Assembly: GCF_010015445.1 (NCBI RefSeq)
Contig: NC_053116.1
Span: 43,401,707 to 43,465,706, forward strand
From: Perca fluviatilis
Taxonomy: Eukaryota; Chordata; Actinopteri; Perciformes; Percidae
Reading direction: 5' to 3'
DNA length: 64,000 nucleotides
Position numbers and translations under genes: made by a program. The notes under the pieces were generated by a model. That model made no database searches. It was not told the DNA's origin and saw nothing but the letters and a program-made list of their open reading frames with translations. Below, piece by piece: positions 57,101-64,000 of the stretch. Numbering within the stretch: the stretch's first letter is position 1; each line of letters starts with the position of its first letter.

Positions 57101-57146
57101 GGTGAAGACTCCGGCCAGACAGCCGGAGAGGAAGATCTGAGAATTC
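27013..57146 (-). CDS. slc25a20: Mitochondrial carnitine/acylcarnitine carrier, exons 4-9 (5' exons beyond the window)
   Basis: Exons on the minus strand: 57056-57146 (NSQIFLSG to GERIKCLLQ), 48632-48749 ([10 protein letters not shown] to GTVLTLIR), 43264-43336 ([16 protein letters not shown]), 43043-43152 ([14 protein letters not shown] to SNFQT), 27707-27828 (KYGGLLDVL to RAFPANA), 27013-27075 ([12 protein letters not shown] to APGW, TGA). Phases agree and the frame is open throughout. The carrier exchanges acylcarnitines for carnitine across the inner mitochondrial membrane. The mitochondrial carrier signature P-x-[DE]-x-x-[KR] is visible in repeat 2 (PGERIK) and repeat 3 (PPDVLK). The position two residues after that Lys, Arg in human (KSR), is Asn here (KSN). 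Exons for the first about 100 residues were not found before base 64000. Introns of 15.2, 5.3 and 8.3 kb are packed with transposons. Confidence 0.93.
27187..27600 (+). mobile_element. LINE 3' fragment
   Basis: Encodes the C-terminal part of a LINE ORF2 ([20 protein letters not shown], then [11 protein letters not shown]) and runs to ATAAACTAATAAAATAC. It is flanked on both sides by AGAGTAAAGACAGAAGTATC, which is also tandemly repeated at 27600-27700. It lies in slc25a20 intron 8, just upstream of the last exon on the gene strand. Confidence 0.7.
27831..28086. repeat. (CA)n microsatellite, about 255 bp
   Basis: Interrupted CA run directly abutting the acceptor of slc25a20 exon 8: on the gene strand, (TG)n ends in TGTGTAG, which is the splice site itself. 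Confidence 0.95.
28916..30722 (-). mobile_element. Unclassified 1.8-kb repeat, ATT-flanked, copy 1
   Basis: On the minus strand it starts AGGGCCCGAGCGCCGACAGC and ends GCGAGCAGCTTTA-type sequence (plus strand TAAAGCTGCGAGCAGCG). It is flanked by AAT/ATT on both sides (28913-28915, 30723-30725). It interrupts the LINE between codons for HSKQLI and KNCFF, and removing it with one ATT restores that frame. Ends are not inverted repeats. The interior contains diverged tandem copies of a roughly 120-bp block with GGGGGCGTGGC and CTCACACAAG. Small ORFs are not convincing. Confidence 0.75.
31439..34147 (+). mobile_element. L2-like LINE, 5'-truncated, nested in the piggyBac element
   Basis: Flanked by an 8-bp duplication ATATCAAT (31431-31438, 34148-34155); the 3' tail is (ATTGA)n. 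Broken frames give [45 protein letters not shown] (31444-32549), then a region where the YADD motif is altered and frameshifted (about 32490-32515), and the C-terminus [18 protein letters not shown] (32959-33388). The 3' UTR contains GAGTTTTTCCTCGCCACTGT. Inactive. Confidence 0.88.
35395..35880 (+). pseudogene. piggyBac transposase, N-terminal fragment
   Basis: The open frame encodes [20 protein letters not shown], then [20 protein letters not shown]. After YMGL the frame shifts and [20 protein letters not shown] with [10 protein letters not shown] follows in another frame. These match the start of the transposase domain of PGBD-type piggyBac proteins. The catalytic Asp residues lie further downstream and are absent. 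It lies in the loop between the palindromic arms. Confidence 0.75.
37139..38162 (-). pseudogene. LINE reverse transcriptase fragment
   Basis: Long open frame from [10 protein letters not shown] through the endonuclease-RT linker to the RT fingers ([26 protein letters not shown]) and motif A ([12 protein letters not shown]). It stops being LINE-derived at the TTAA of 37139-37142 because the piggyBac element begins there. Its continuation is at 31178 and below. Confidence 0.85.
39545..39868. repeat. (CA)n and (TG)n runs around short unique sequence
   Basis: CA runs at 39556-39582 and 39599-39630, and an interrupted TG run at 39755-39867, flanking the junction of two LINEs. Confidence 0.85.
39870..42475 (+). 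mobile_element. Non-LTR retrotransposon with C-terminal zinc finger, decayed
   Basis: Plus strand. The upstream part (39870-41150) has broken frames. RT in a 354-codon frame (41152-42216): [20 protein letters not shown] (motif A), [17 protein letters not shown] (motif B), [13 protein letters not shown] (motif C), and the C-terminal segment [20 protein letters not shown]. After a frame change the product ends [20 protein letters not shown] plus KTHH (42380-42460), a CCHH finger. This differs from the L2-type LINEs nearby; the clade is not assigned with certainty. Confidence 0.8.
41152..42216 (+). pseudogene. Reverse transcriptase domain of the zinc-finger LINE
   Basis: The longest intact retroelement frame in the window (354 codons) carries RT motifs A, B and YADD and the thumb region. 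The upstream frame is closed by a TAA at 41141-41143, and the C-terminus continues in another frame, so the full polyprotein is not open. Confidence 0.85.
42561..43013. mobile_element. Solo LTR inside a (TG)n tract
   Basis: Begins TGTCATGATTGTGAG and ends GCAACTTGTGACA (short inverted TGTCA/TGACA ends). It contains AATAAA at 42942 and is surrounded by GTGTGTGT on both sides. 453 bp with no internal retroelement sequence adjoining, as left by recombination between two LTRs. Confidence 0.7.
43436..43886. repeat. 49-50-bp minisatellite, about 9 copies
   Basis: Units containing GAGTACTGTCAGGGATTACT and ACACATAGTTACATATATCA in slc25a20 intron 5, about 100 bp upstream of exon 6 on the gene strand. 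Confidence 0.95.
45614..47170 (+). mobile_element. Unclassified repeat, ATT-flanked, copy 2
   Basis: Starts AGGGCCCGAGCGCCGACAGC and ends CTGCTCGCAGCTTTA, with ATT on both sides. Same family as 28916-30722 and close in sequence along its length. The related element at about 18.15 kb is uninterrupted here, confirming insertion. Confidence 0.75.
47174..48070 (+). mobile_element. Unclassified repeat, ATT-flanked, copies 3 and 4 (serial insertion)
   Basis: A head AGGGCCCGAGCGCTGACAGC begins at 47174, directly after the ATT of copy 2. After 50 bp a second head begins at 47227, again after ATT. Only one tail (TGCTTGCAGCTTTA, 48070) is present, followed by ATT. The interior is shortened by a deletion near 47630. 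Confidence 0.7.
48440..48640. repeat. Short tandem repeat, TAGTATATCTCTGATTAGAG type
   Basis: About seven imperfect units of 20-45 bp immediately downstream of slc25a20 exon 5; the donor GTATACCTCTGATT-like motif (inverse) is itself part of the repeated unit. Confidence 0.85.
49875..55260. mobile_element. TTAA-flanked 5.4-kb element (Kolobok-like termini) with internal satellite
   Basis: TTAA on both sides (49871-49874, 55261-55264). Termini AGGGGTGATAGAATG and inverse. Inside: segments duplicated in the left and right halves (CGCGCTGATTGGTTGAGCGA at about 50080 and 52530), a 70-bp duplication at 51615-51750, one TTAACCCTTGTGTTGTCC end of the CCC-type MITE family (51946), and a 209-bp satellite. 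No transposase frame was recognised. Confidence 0.75.
52862..54490. repeat. 209-bp satellite, seven full units plus partial ends
   Basis: The marker TTTGAATTTCGTCACG recurs at 53021, 53230, 53439, 53648, 53858, 54067, 54276 and 54479: near-constant 209-bp spacing, with high identity (shared GTCCCATTCATTACAATGGG and CAGCTAGCTAGCTACAC). Confidence 0.95.
55275..55850 (+). pseudogene. LINE reverse transcriptase fragment with intact YADD
   Basis: 191 open codons covering RT motifs A ([10 protein letters not shown]), B ([10 protein letters not shown]) and C (YADDTQ), ended by a frameshift near 55800. Confidence 0.85.
56704..57055. other. slc25a20 intron 4 sequence, nothing recognised
   Basis: Unique AT-rich sequence between the LINE and exon 4, with no repeat family or coding region seen. 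Confidence 0.6.
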
Positions 57147-57198
57147 CTGAGAAGAAAACTGAAGAATCACTTATATATATAATGGCATGCCGTTTAGG

Positions 57199-57230
<32 letters not shown>

Positions 57231-57234
<4 letters not shown>

Positions 57235-58860
57235 AGGCCAAAAGTTTGGACACACCTTCTCATTCAATGTGTTTCCTTTATTTTCATGACTATTTACATT
57301 GTAGATTCTCACTGAAGGCATCAAAACTATGAATGAACACATATGGAATTATGTAGTTAACAAAAAAGTGTGAAATAACTGAAAACATGTCTTATATTCA
57401 AGTTTCTTCAAAGTAGCCACCCCTTGCTCTGATTACTGCTTTGCACACTCTTGGCATTCTCTTGATGAGCTTCAAGAGGTAGTCACCTGAAATGGTTTTC
57501 CAATAGTCTTGAAGGAGTTCCCAGAGATGATTAGCACTTGTTGGCCCTTTTGCCTTCACTCTGTGGACCAGCTCACCCCAAACCATCTCGATTGGGTTCA
57601 GGTCCGGTGACTGAGGAGGCCAGGTCATCTGGCGCAGCACTCCATCACTCTCCTTCTTGGTCAAATAGCCCTTACACAGCCTGGAGGTGTGTTTGGGGTT
57701 ATTGTCCTGTTGAAAAATAAATGATGGTCCAACTAAACGCAAACCGGATGGGATGGCATGTCGCTGCAAGATGCTGTGGTAGCCATGCTGGTTCAGTATG
57801 CCTTCAATTTTGAATAAATCCCCAACAGTGTCACCAGCAAAGCACCCCCACACCATCACACCTCCTCCTCCATGCTTCACGGTGGGAACCAGGCATGAAA
57901 GCCCCCCCACACCATCACACCTCCTCCTCCATGCTTCACGGTGGGAACCAGGCATGAAAGCCCCCCCACACCATCACCTCCTCCTCCTCCTCCTCCATGC
58001 TTCACGGTGGGAACCAGGCATGTAGAATCCATCCGTTCACCTTTTCTGCGTCGCACAAAGACACTGCAGTCAGAACCAAAGATCTCAAATTTGGACTCAT
58101 CAGACCAAAACACAGATTTCCACTGGTCTAATGTCCATTCCTTGTGTTTCTTGGCCCAAACAAATCTCTTCTGCTTGTTGCCTCTCCTTAGCAGTGGTTT
58201 CCTAGCAGCTACTTGACCATGAAGGCCTGATTCGCGCAGTCTCCTCTTAACAGTTGTTCTAGAGATGTGTCTGCTGCTAGAACTCTGTGTGGCATTCATC
58301 TGGTCTCTAATCTGAGCTGCTGTTAACTTGCGATTTCTGAGGCTGGTGACTTGGATGAACTTATCCTCAGCAGCAGAGGTGACTCTTGGTCTTCCTTTCC
58401 TGGTGCGGTCCTCATGTGAGCCAGTTTCGTTGTAGCGCTTGATGGTTTTTGCGACTGCACTTGGGGACACATTCAAAGTTTTTGCAATTTTCCGGACTGA
58501 CTGACCTTCATTTGTTAAAGTAATGATGGCCACTCATTTCTCTTTACTTAGCTGATTGGTTCTTGCCATAATATGAATTCTAACAGTTGTCCAATAGGGC
58601 TGTCGGCTGTGTATCAACCTGACTTCTGCACAACACAACTGATGGTCCCAACCCCATTAATAAGGGAACAAATTCCACTAATTAACCCTGACAGGGCACA
58701 CCTGTGAAGTTACAACCATTTCAGGTGACTGCCTCATGAAGCTCATTGAGAGAACAACAAGGGTTTGTAGCGCTATCAAAAAAGCAAAGGGTGGCTACTT
58801 TGAAGAATCTAAAATATAAGACATGTTTTCAGTTATTTCACACTTTTTTGTTAAGTACAT
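57231..58860 (-). mobile_element. Tc1-like transposon, decayed, one terminus truncated
   Basis: The left terminus AGTACAGGCCAAAAGTTTGG is preceded by TATATA. The right inverted repeat is cut off at about 58860, where LINE sequence begins. Transposase on the minus strand: helix-turn-helix region VRKIAKTLNVSPSAVAKTIK, VFWSDESKFEIFG (first Asp), FIFQQDNNPKHTSR (second Asp), SPDLNPIEMVWGE (Glu). An in-frame TGA lies just before VAIITLTNEG, and a 59-bp triplication (57850-58026) disrupts the frame. Confidence 0.9.
57398..58533 (-). pseudogene. Tc1 transposase, disrupted by a tandem triplication
   Basis: Two overlapping frames (57877-58533 and 57398-57955) together cover nearly the whole DDE transposase. 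The switch between frames occurs within three tandem 59-bp copies of the VPTVKHGGGGVMVWG-coding segment. All three catalytic positions are still encoded. Confidence 0.88.
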
Positions 58861-59470
58861 AATTCTATATAAATCAATCAGACAGCTGCAGCTGATTCAG
58901 AAAGCTGCTGCTCGAGTCCTCACTAAAACCAGGAAAGTGGATCACATCACTCCAGTACTGAAGTCTCTACACTGGCTTCCAGTGCCTCAAAGAATTGATT
59001 TCAAAATACTTTTACTGGTTTATAAATCACTAAACGGTTTAGGGCCAAAATACATTTCTGATCTGCTACTACATTATGACCCACCCAGACATCTCAGGTG
59101 GTCTGGGACAGGTCTACTTGTTGTCCCCAGAGTCAGAACTAAACAGGGGGAAGCAGCGTTCAGTTTTTATGCTCCACATATTTGGAACAAACTCCCAGAA
59201 ACCTGTAGGTCCGCTGCAACTATCTTTTTGATGTTGCTTTTCTTTAAATAATCTATTTTATTAACTTTAATTTCTTATACTGCACTGTAACTTTTATTCT
59301 TATACTGCACTATCAATTTTATTCTTGTCGTTTAATGTTTTGAATTTGTTTATTAATGTTTTTAAATTGTTTTTAATTGTTTTCTAACTGCTCTTTAATG
59401 TTTTATGTAAAGCACTTTGAATTGCCCTGTTGCTGAAATGTGCTATACAAATAAAGCTGCCTTGCCTTGC
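58861..59470 (+). mobile_element. LINE 3' fragment, same family as 55.3-56.7 kb
   Basis: Encodes SIRQLQLIQKAAARVLTKTR, then [19 protein letters not shown], and ends CAAATAAAGCTGCCTTGCC, nearly identical to the 3' end of the LINE at 49107-56703. It joins the truncated Tc1 terminus directly, and (AT)n follows. Confidence 0.85.
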
Positions 59471-59507
<37 letters not shown>

Positions 59508-59750
59508 AAGTTTGAATATATTGAATGAAAGTCTGAATATATTGAATGAAAGTCTGAATATTTTGAATGAACCTTGACTATATTGAACATTGACTATATT
59601 GAATGAATGTCTGAATATATTGAATGAATGTCTGAATATATTGAATGATTTTCTGAATATATTGAATGAAAGTTGAAATGGAATCTGACATCATTTTCTG
59701 CCACCATCTTGTGTTTTTGTTGTGATTAATCCTAACCGAAGTGTGACACT

Positions 59751-60155
59751 ATGAGCAAATCAGCAAGAAATCTAGTGTCAGCAATTTTGAGCAATGAAGA
59801 GATTATTAACACACTGGCAAATGCATGTACGGGCCAAAACACTGGTAACGGTAACCGTATCCAGTACCGTTCTCCCAATGAAGAAGTTTATTCACTTTTT
59901 AATCATGGAAGACTAAATGAAAGGAACCTCTTTGGTCAGGCAGGTCGCTTTCATCAGGCTCACTCAACACGCTTTTCATTCAGTATATTCAGACTTTCAT
60001 TCAATATATTCAGACTTTCATTCAGACTTTCATTCAATATATTCAGATTTGAATTCAATATATTCAGACTTTCATTCAATATATTCAGAATAAGATTCAT
60101 TCAATATATTCAAACTTCACATATATATAATAATTTCCCAAACGGCATGCCATAA
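59751..60155 (+). CDS. 134-codon ORF in the centre of the GGCATGCC-ended element
   Basis: Starts MSKSARNLVSAILSNEEIIN. The first about 70 residues (to NERNLFGQAG) look like genuine protein sequence of mixed composition. The remainder (SFNIFRLSF repeats) is translated 21-bp repeat. A GT follows FGQA (CAGGCAG|GTCGCT), so the coding part may be a first exon spliced onward in an autonomous relative. No domain is recognised with confidence; I do not assign a function. Confidence 0.4.
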   Translation: MSKSARNLVSAILSNEEIINTLANACTGQNTGNGNRIQYRSPNEEVYSLFNHGRLNERNLFGQAGRFHQAHSTRFSFSIFRLSFNIFRLSFRLSFNIFRFEFNIFRLSFNIFRIRFIQYIQTSHIYNNFPNGMP

Positions 60156-60157
60156 CA

Positions 60158-61745
60158 TATATATATGTTTTTTAATTTTTTTTATTGAAATTTTAGTAGT
60201 TCAAATCCAATGAATAACTTGAAATAGCACAAAAGTAAGTGCTGAACTGCCTGAGGGTAAAAAAAAAGTAAGGTTACCTAAAACTGAAAAATAATGTACA
60301 TTTCAGTATTTTACAAAAATGCCTTTTTCAGGGAACAAGAAATGGGTTAACAATGTAAAGCTGTTCTGCAGCAATGGAGGTTGATCAAGCTTTGAAAGTT
60401 GGTGCTACCAATTCCCACAGGTGTTCCAACTTGTCTGGATTACTTACAACCCTCTATGTTTGTATAAAAGTATTGTTGGAACACACTGTGGTACCATACC
60501 CTCGTAAGCATTATTTGAACAGTATTGTACTGCAGAAAGTAGTGTGTTGCTATAAAAATGGTGGGAAAAAGGCAATTAACAATGGAAGAGAGACAGACCA
60601 TCATAACACTTAAGAATGTTGGTCTTTCCTACAGAGAAATTGCGAAGAAAGTCAAGGTGTCAGTGAGTACAGTATTCTTCACCATCAAAAGGCACTTAGA
60701 AACTGGGGGAAACTCTGACAGGAAGAGGTCTGGCAGACCCAAAGCCACAACAGAATCAGAAGACAAGTTTCTGAGAGTCAACAGCTTGCGTGATAGGCGG
60801 CTCACAGGACAACAGCTTCAAGCACAGCTTAATAGTGGTCGTAATAAGCAAGTCTCAGTTTCAACTGGAAAGAGAAGACTTGGAGCTACAGGTTTGATAG
60901 GTCGAGTTGCAGCAAGAAAGCCATTGCTAAGACGTCAGAATAAGAAAAAGAGGCTTGCCTGGGCCAAGAAACATCGTCAATGGACTACTGAAGACTGGAA
61001 GAAGGTGCTATGGACTGATGAATCAAAATTTGAAATCTTCGGTTCATCACGCAGGATTTTTGTACGCCGTTGAGTAGGCGAAAGGATGGTTCCTCAGTGT
61101 GTGACATCAACTGTCAAACATGGAGGAGGAAGCGTGATGGTCTGGGGCTGTTTTGCTGGATCCATGGTCGGTGATTTGTACAGCATGAAAGGCACCCTGA
61201 ACCAAAACAGCTACCACAGCATTTTGCAGCGCCATGCAGTACCCTCTGGTATGCGCCTAGTTGGTCAGGGGTTCATCCTACAGCAAGATAATGACCCAAA
61301 ACACAAGTCCAAGCTACGCCAGAACTACCTTAGGAAAAAAGAACAAGATAAGTTAAGCTTTAAAACATGGACTGGCCAGCACAGTCACCAGACTTAAACC
61401 CCATTGAGCTGGTTTGGGATGAACTGGACTGAAAAGTGAAAGCAAAGCAAGTGCCACACATTTATGGGAACTTCTGCAACAGAGTTGGGAAGAACTTTCT
61501 GAAGAATATTTGATTTCCATTGTAGAAAGAATGCCAGCTGTTATATCTGCCAAAGGGGGCTACTTTGATGAGTCAAAAATTTAGAATACATTTTGGTTTA
61601 TAAATTGATTCCATGATTTCTTTTTTAACTTAAATTATTCATTTGTTCTATTCTTTCATTTCAGAGTACAATAAGACATTGAACTGCATGAATTTCAATA
61701 AAAACCTGGAAAAATTGGGGTGTTCTAAAACTTTTGACCGGTAGT
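60158..61745 (+). mobile_element. Second Tc1-like transposon, decayed
   Basis: Right terminus TTGGGGTGTTCTAAAACTTT then TGACCGGTAGTG. The left inverted repeat starts only at TTTTTATTGAAATTT (60180), so about 40-50 outer bases are missing. Transposase on the plus strand: 60558-61073 (MVGKRQLTMEERQTIITLKN, VLWTDESKFEIFG), a stop after FVRR, then 61086-61397 (VKHGGGSVMVWGCFAG, LQQDNDPKHKS), a frameshift, and SPDLNPIELVWDELD with an adjacent stop. Confidence 0.88.
60558..61397 (+). pseudogene. Tc1 transposase with a stop codon and frameshift
   Basis: DDE positions remain visible (TDES, QQDNDPKH, NPIELVWDE), but a TGA after FVRR, a frameshift at about 61370 and a TGA after DELD prevent a full product. 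It belongs to a different subfamily from the Tc1 element at 57.2-58.9 kb. Confidence 0.88.
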
Positions 61746-61748
61746 GTG

Positions 61749-61810
<62 letters not shown>
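61749..61810. repeat. (TA)n microsatellite
   Basis: Alternating TA run immediately following the right end of the second Tc1-like element. Confidence 0.95.
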
Positions 61811-61819
<9 letters not shown>

Positions 61820-62426
61820 AAAGATTAACTTCCAGAGAGAATAATAACAAGAAGAGTCAGCAAGCGGAGAGAACTTTCATTAAAATGCTTCGGAAAAAAA
61901 CAGATTTGAGCCGTTTATAAAGATGTTTCGAGCTTCAATCGTAATATTCTGCAGCGAGGCAGAGCTTTGAGTTAAATGCTAACATGCTAATGTTTAGCAG
62001 CTGTAATGTTCACCGTCTTAGTTTAGCAGGTTAGCATGCTATCATTAGCATGCTAACATTAACATAAGATCAGTGAACACAGCTTAGCGTGTTAGCATGC
62101 TATCATTAGCATATGACCAGTGAACACAGCTTGCCTTCATCAGAAGCATTTCTCTGACCACAGGTCCTTTTGGCTCAAGTGACTTGGTGTTTTCGTTACC
62201 CATTACAAGATTGCAGTAGTTCTACTTTTCACTATGATGTAGCCGTCGCTACAAAGCTTAGTTTAATCTCGGTAAACCTTGCTAAATCCGGGACAGTTCA
62301 CAGTCTGTCTCTTGATAAATTCACAGAAATATCTGACAAGTTCACAGACATTGTCCTTCTTATTGATCTAGTTCACAGACTAAATCTGACCAGTTCACAG
62401 ACTTGGTCCTTGTATGGATAATCTAT
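61811..62426. other. Unannotated slc25a20 upstream intron or flank
   Basis: Contains GCTAACATGCTAATGTTTAG and further TTAGCATGCTA-type short repeats (61975-62120) and TTCACAGACTNNNTCT-like short repeats (62300-62405). No coding exon was found. Confidence 0.5.
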
Positions 62427-63349
62427 TGTCACACCCGTGTGTGACGGGGCGCATAGCTGCCGTCACGGTAGCGATGCGCTACCTAGTTTAGCTCACAAAG
62501 ACTGAGTTTAAATGTTGCCTGTGTATGTTTTGTTAGCATGTCAATATGCTCTGTTACGTATTATATGCTCCGTTCCAAATCATCTGTTAAACTTTCCATT
62601 CATTTGATTCCACACAGTAATCCCGTAGCGTTCTTGTGCACATATTTACAGCTAATACTGCGGTGATTTCTAGGCTATAGCTATATTTATCAATACATCA
62701 TATTCTGTTTAAAACCATACTGTTTGTCACAAACATCATCATTTATAATAATCACACAACACTTACGTCTATGTTAATTTGCTGTTTATTTAGTTTAAAA
62801 GGTAACAGGATAACTTGTAGTCTTGGTGGCTTACCAGCGTCTGCTCTGTTGTTGTTAAAGGAAAGTTTGCCGCGATCGGCGAGTTTAAATGACGTTACTA
62901 CATCCGGGGTAACAGGAAATTATTGTAATTTTGAGTAATTATTTATTTTGTCTGTCAAAGTCTTTGGTGGCTTAGTGGAATGTTTTGGTGAGTCAGATAT
63001 AAATCTTCGGTAAATTTCTAGCCTACTAGATCTGTTAATTTTGGCTGATTGTAGCTTTTATTGTCTGTTTGCCTTAGCCACCCCTGTATTTTATTTGGGG
63101 TTGGTATCTTCCAATTCCAGGGGTGCGCTACAGGCCTATATAGACTGTCAGTTTCAGTTGCTCGAGAGAGCTAGAGAAGCTTTTTCTTTTTTTTCTTTTT
63201 TTTCTTTTGGTTTTGTTAATTGATTATTTTGCCTATAGGCCTTAATTTGGGACAAGTATAATAAAATCCCATCCTTTTTGACACCACTTTTGATTCCGTC
63301 TGAGTGTCTACATCTGCTCACGACCATTCTGTTGCATCTACCCTCAACA
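62427..63349 (+). mobile_element. 5' LTR of a gypsy-type retrotransposon
   Basis: Begins TGTCACACCCG and ends CCCTCAACA, 923 bp. It contains a TATATAG box near 63136 and an ATAATAAAAT polyadenylation signal near 63260. TTTGGTGGCAGTGG, directly after the LTR, fits the primer-binding region and leader seen in teleost gypsy elements. The 3' LTR is outside the window. Confidence 0.7.
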
Positions 63350-64000
63350 TTTGGTGGCAGTGGTTTCCGGGTTAGCAGTGTCCGAGCAGCACTCTATGGG
63401 TTAAGATAAGTGAAGAAGGAGCGGGTACGGCAACCCCTAGCGATGGTTTGGCGATGGGAGCCAGGCCCAAATCCACGGCGGCGGCGGCACGGCCTCCCTC
63501 TCCGGAGGGGACAGGACGGAGCGCTTGGAGAAAGTGGTGAGAGCGATGGTGGAGTCTCAGGGCGTCAGCAGCACCAGATGGAGGCAGAGGCCGTCAAGAC
63601 AGGAGATGGAAAGGTAGAGCACCAGTTCAGGCAACTGCAGCAACTGGTTGAGACGAAGTCTGTAACAACGCAGGAGACGGGACAGACACTTGCTGGACAG
63701 CAGCAGAGGGACCCCCCCGCCACGCTTCGCAGCCTCCGATCAGCTCTACAACATGCCATTTCTGGATGTGCCAACTCCTCAGCCACAGCCAGGTCAGCAC
63801 ACAGCACCCAGGATGCAGAGCTCCCTCGACTCCACAGCTTTTGGCCTTGCCGCATCACCACACCTTCAACGGGGGTGGACACCCCCTAGGATGTCCCCCT
63901 ATGAAGAGGACGAAGATATTGAGAACTATTTAACCACCTTTGAAAGATTGGCAGCAGCAAGTCAGTGGCCCCCTGAGACTTGGGCATTGTACCTGGTGCC
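63350..64000 (+). mobile_element. Internal region and gag start of the LTR element (runs off the window)
   Basis: Leader, then an open frame at 63410-63889 (Arg/Gln-rich, ending GVDTP). In another frame from 63891, MSPYEEDEDIENYLTTFERL follows, with QWPPETWALYLVP, typical of the start of the capsid region of gypsy gag proteins. Whether the upstream frame is gag separated by a frameshift or an out-of-frame leader cannot be settled here. Confidence 0.65.

Larger units (their letters stand above)
57171..60155. mobile_element. Element with GGCATGCC termini and inverted 21-bp arrays, interrupted
   Basis: Left end ATGGCATGCCGTTTAGGAAA, right end TTTCCCAAACGGCATGCCAT (inverse), each followed inward by (AT)n. 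Arrays of GAATATATTGAATGAAAGTCT at 59510-59685 and of the inverse at 59975-60115 form subterminal inverted repeats around a 290-bp unique centre containing an ATG ORF. A Tc1 element and a LINE fragment sit in the left (AT)n. The superfamily is not recognised. Confidence 0.65.

Noticed and set aside
57147..64000. Search for slc25a20 exons 1-3
   Set aside because: No stretch encoding the first carrier repeat was found; the region is transposons and an LTR element, so those exons are taken to lie beyond base 64000.

Overview
The window is nuclear DNA from a ray-finned fish, very probably a percomorph teleost. The genes have introns with GT-AG splice sites. The repeats are typical of teleosts: L2/Rex-like and RTE LINEs, Tc1-like elements, hAT, PIF/Harbinger, piggyBac and other TTAA-target elements, a gypsy-type LTR element, and very abundant (CA)n, (TA)n and minisatellites. 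No prokaryotic features, rRNA genes, canonical tRNA genes or CRISPR arrays were seen. The species cannot be fixed from the sequence alone.

Four host genes are recognisable, all on the minus strand. From right to left (their 5' to 3' order) they are: slc25a20, the mitochondrial carnitine/acylcarnitine carrier (exons 4-9 at 57146 down to 27013; the first exons lie beyond the window); tafazzin, the cardiolipin transacylase (complete, ten coding exons, 16763 down to 9701, 262 codons, with a probable untranslated first exon and promoter near 19.3 kb); atp6ap1, the V-ATPase accessory subunit Ac45 (only exons 1-3, 6961 down to 5151); and a MITF/TFE-family gene, best match tfe3 (three 3' exons, 4051 down to the window edge, two of them damaged). 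Tafazzin followed by atp6ap1 in one orientation matches human Xq28. The missing 3' half of atp6ap1 and 5' half of tfe3 both fall in the 1.1 kb between 4051 and 5151, which is mostly a Harbinger-type MITE. This suggests a deletion fusing two decaying genes, or an assembly collapse.

Layout: 1-5 kb tfe3 remnant, 42-bp minisatellite, MITEs; 5-7 kb atp6ap1; 7-9.7 kb intergenic with a 27/29-bp minisatellite; 9.7-19.4 kb tafazzin, with several minisatellites and a TTAA hairpin MITE in its introns; 19.4-27 kb intergenic, including a 5-kb TTAA element carrying an RTE LINE; 27-57.2 kb slc25a20, whose introns hold nested transposons; 57.2-64 kb further upstream slc25a20 intron with two Tc1 transposases, a terminally repeated element with a small ORF, and the start of a gypsy-type LTR element running off the right edge.

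The most interesting part is the transposon stratigraphy. Three LINE copies are interrupted by later elements, and in two of them removing the insertion plus one target copy rejoins the reading frame exactly. A 6-kb piggyBac element is folded into a palindrome around a decayed transposase fragment. A 1.8-kb unclassified repeat without terminal inverted repeats is present at three sites and always flanked by ATT. A four-level nest (hAT, TA element, ATT elements) fills one slc25a20 intron. No wholly new enzymatic system was found. The candidates for something undescribed are the ATT element, the palindromic piggyBac, the GGCATGCC-ended element with its 134-codon ORF, and the atp6ap1-tfe3 junction.
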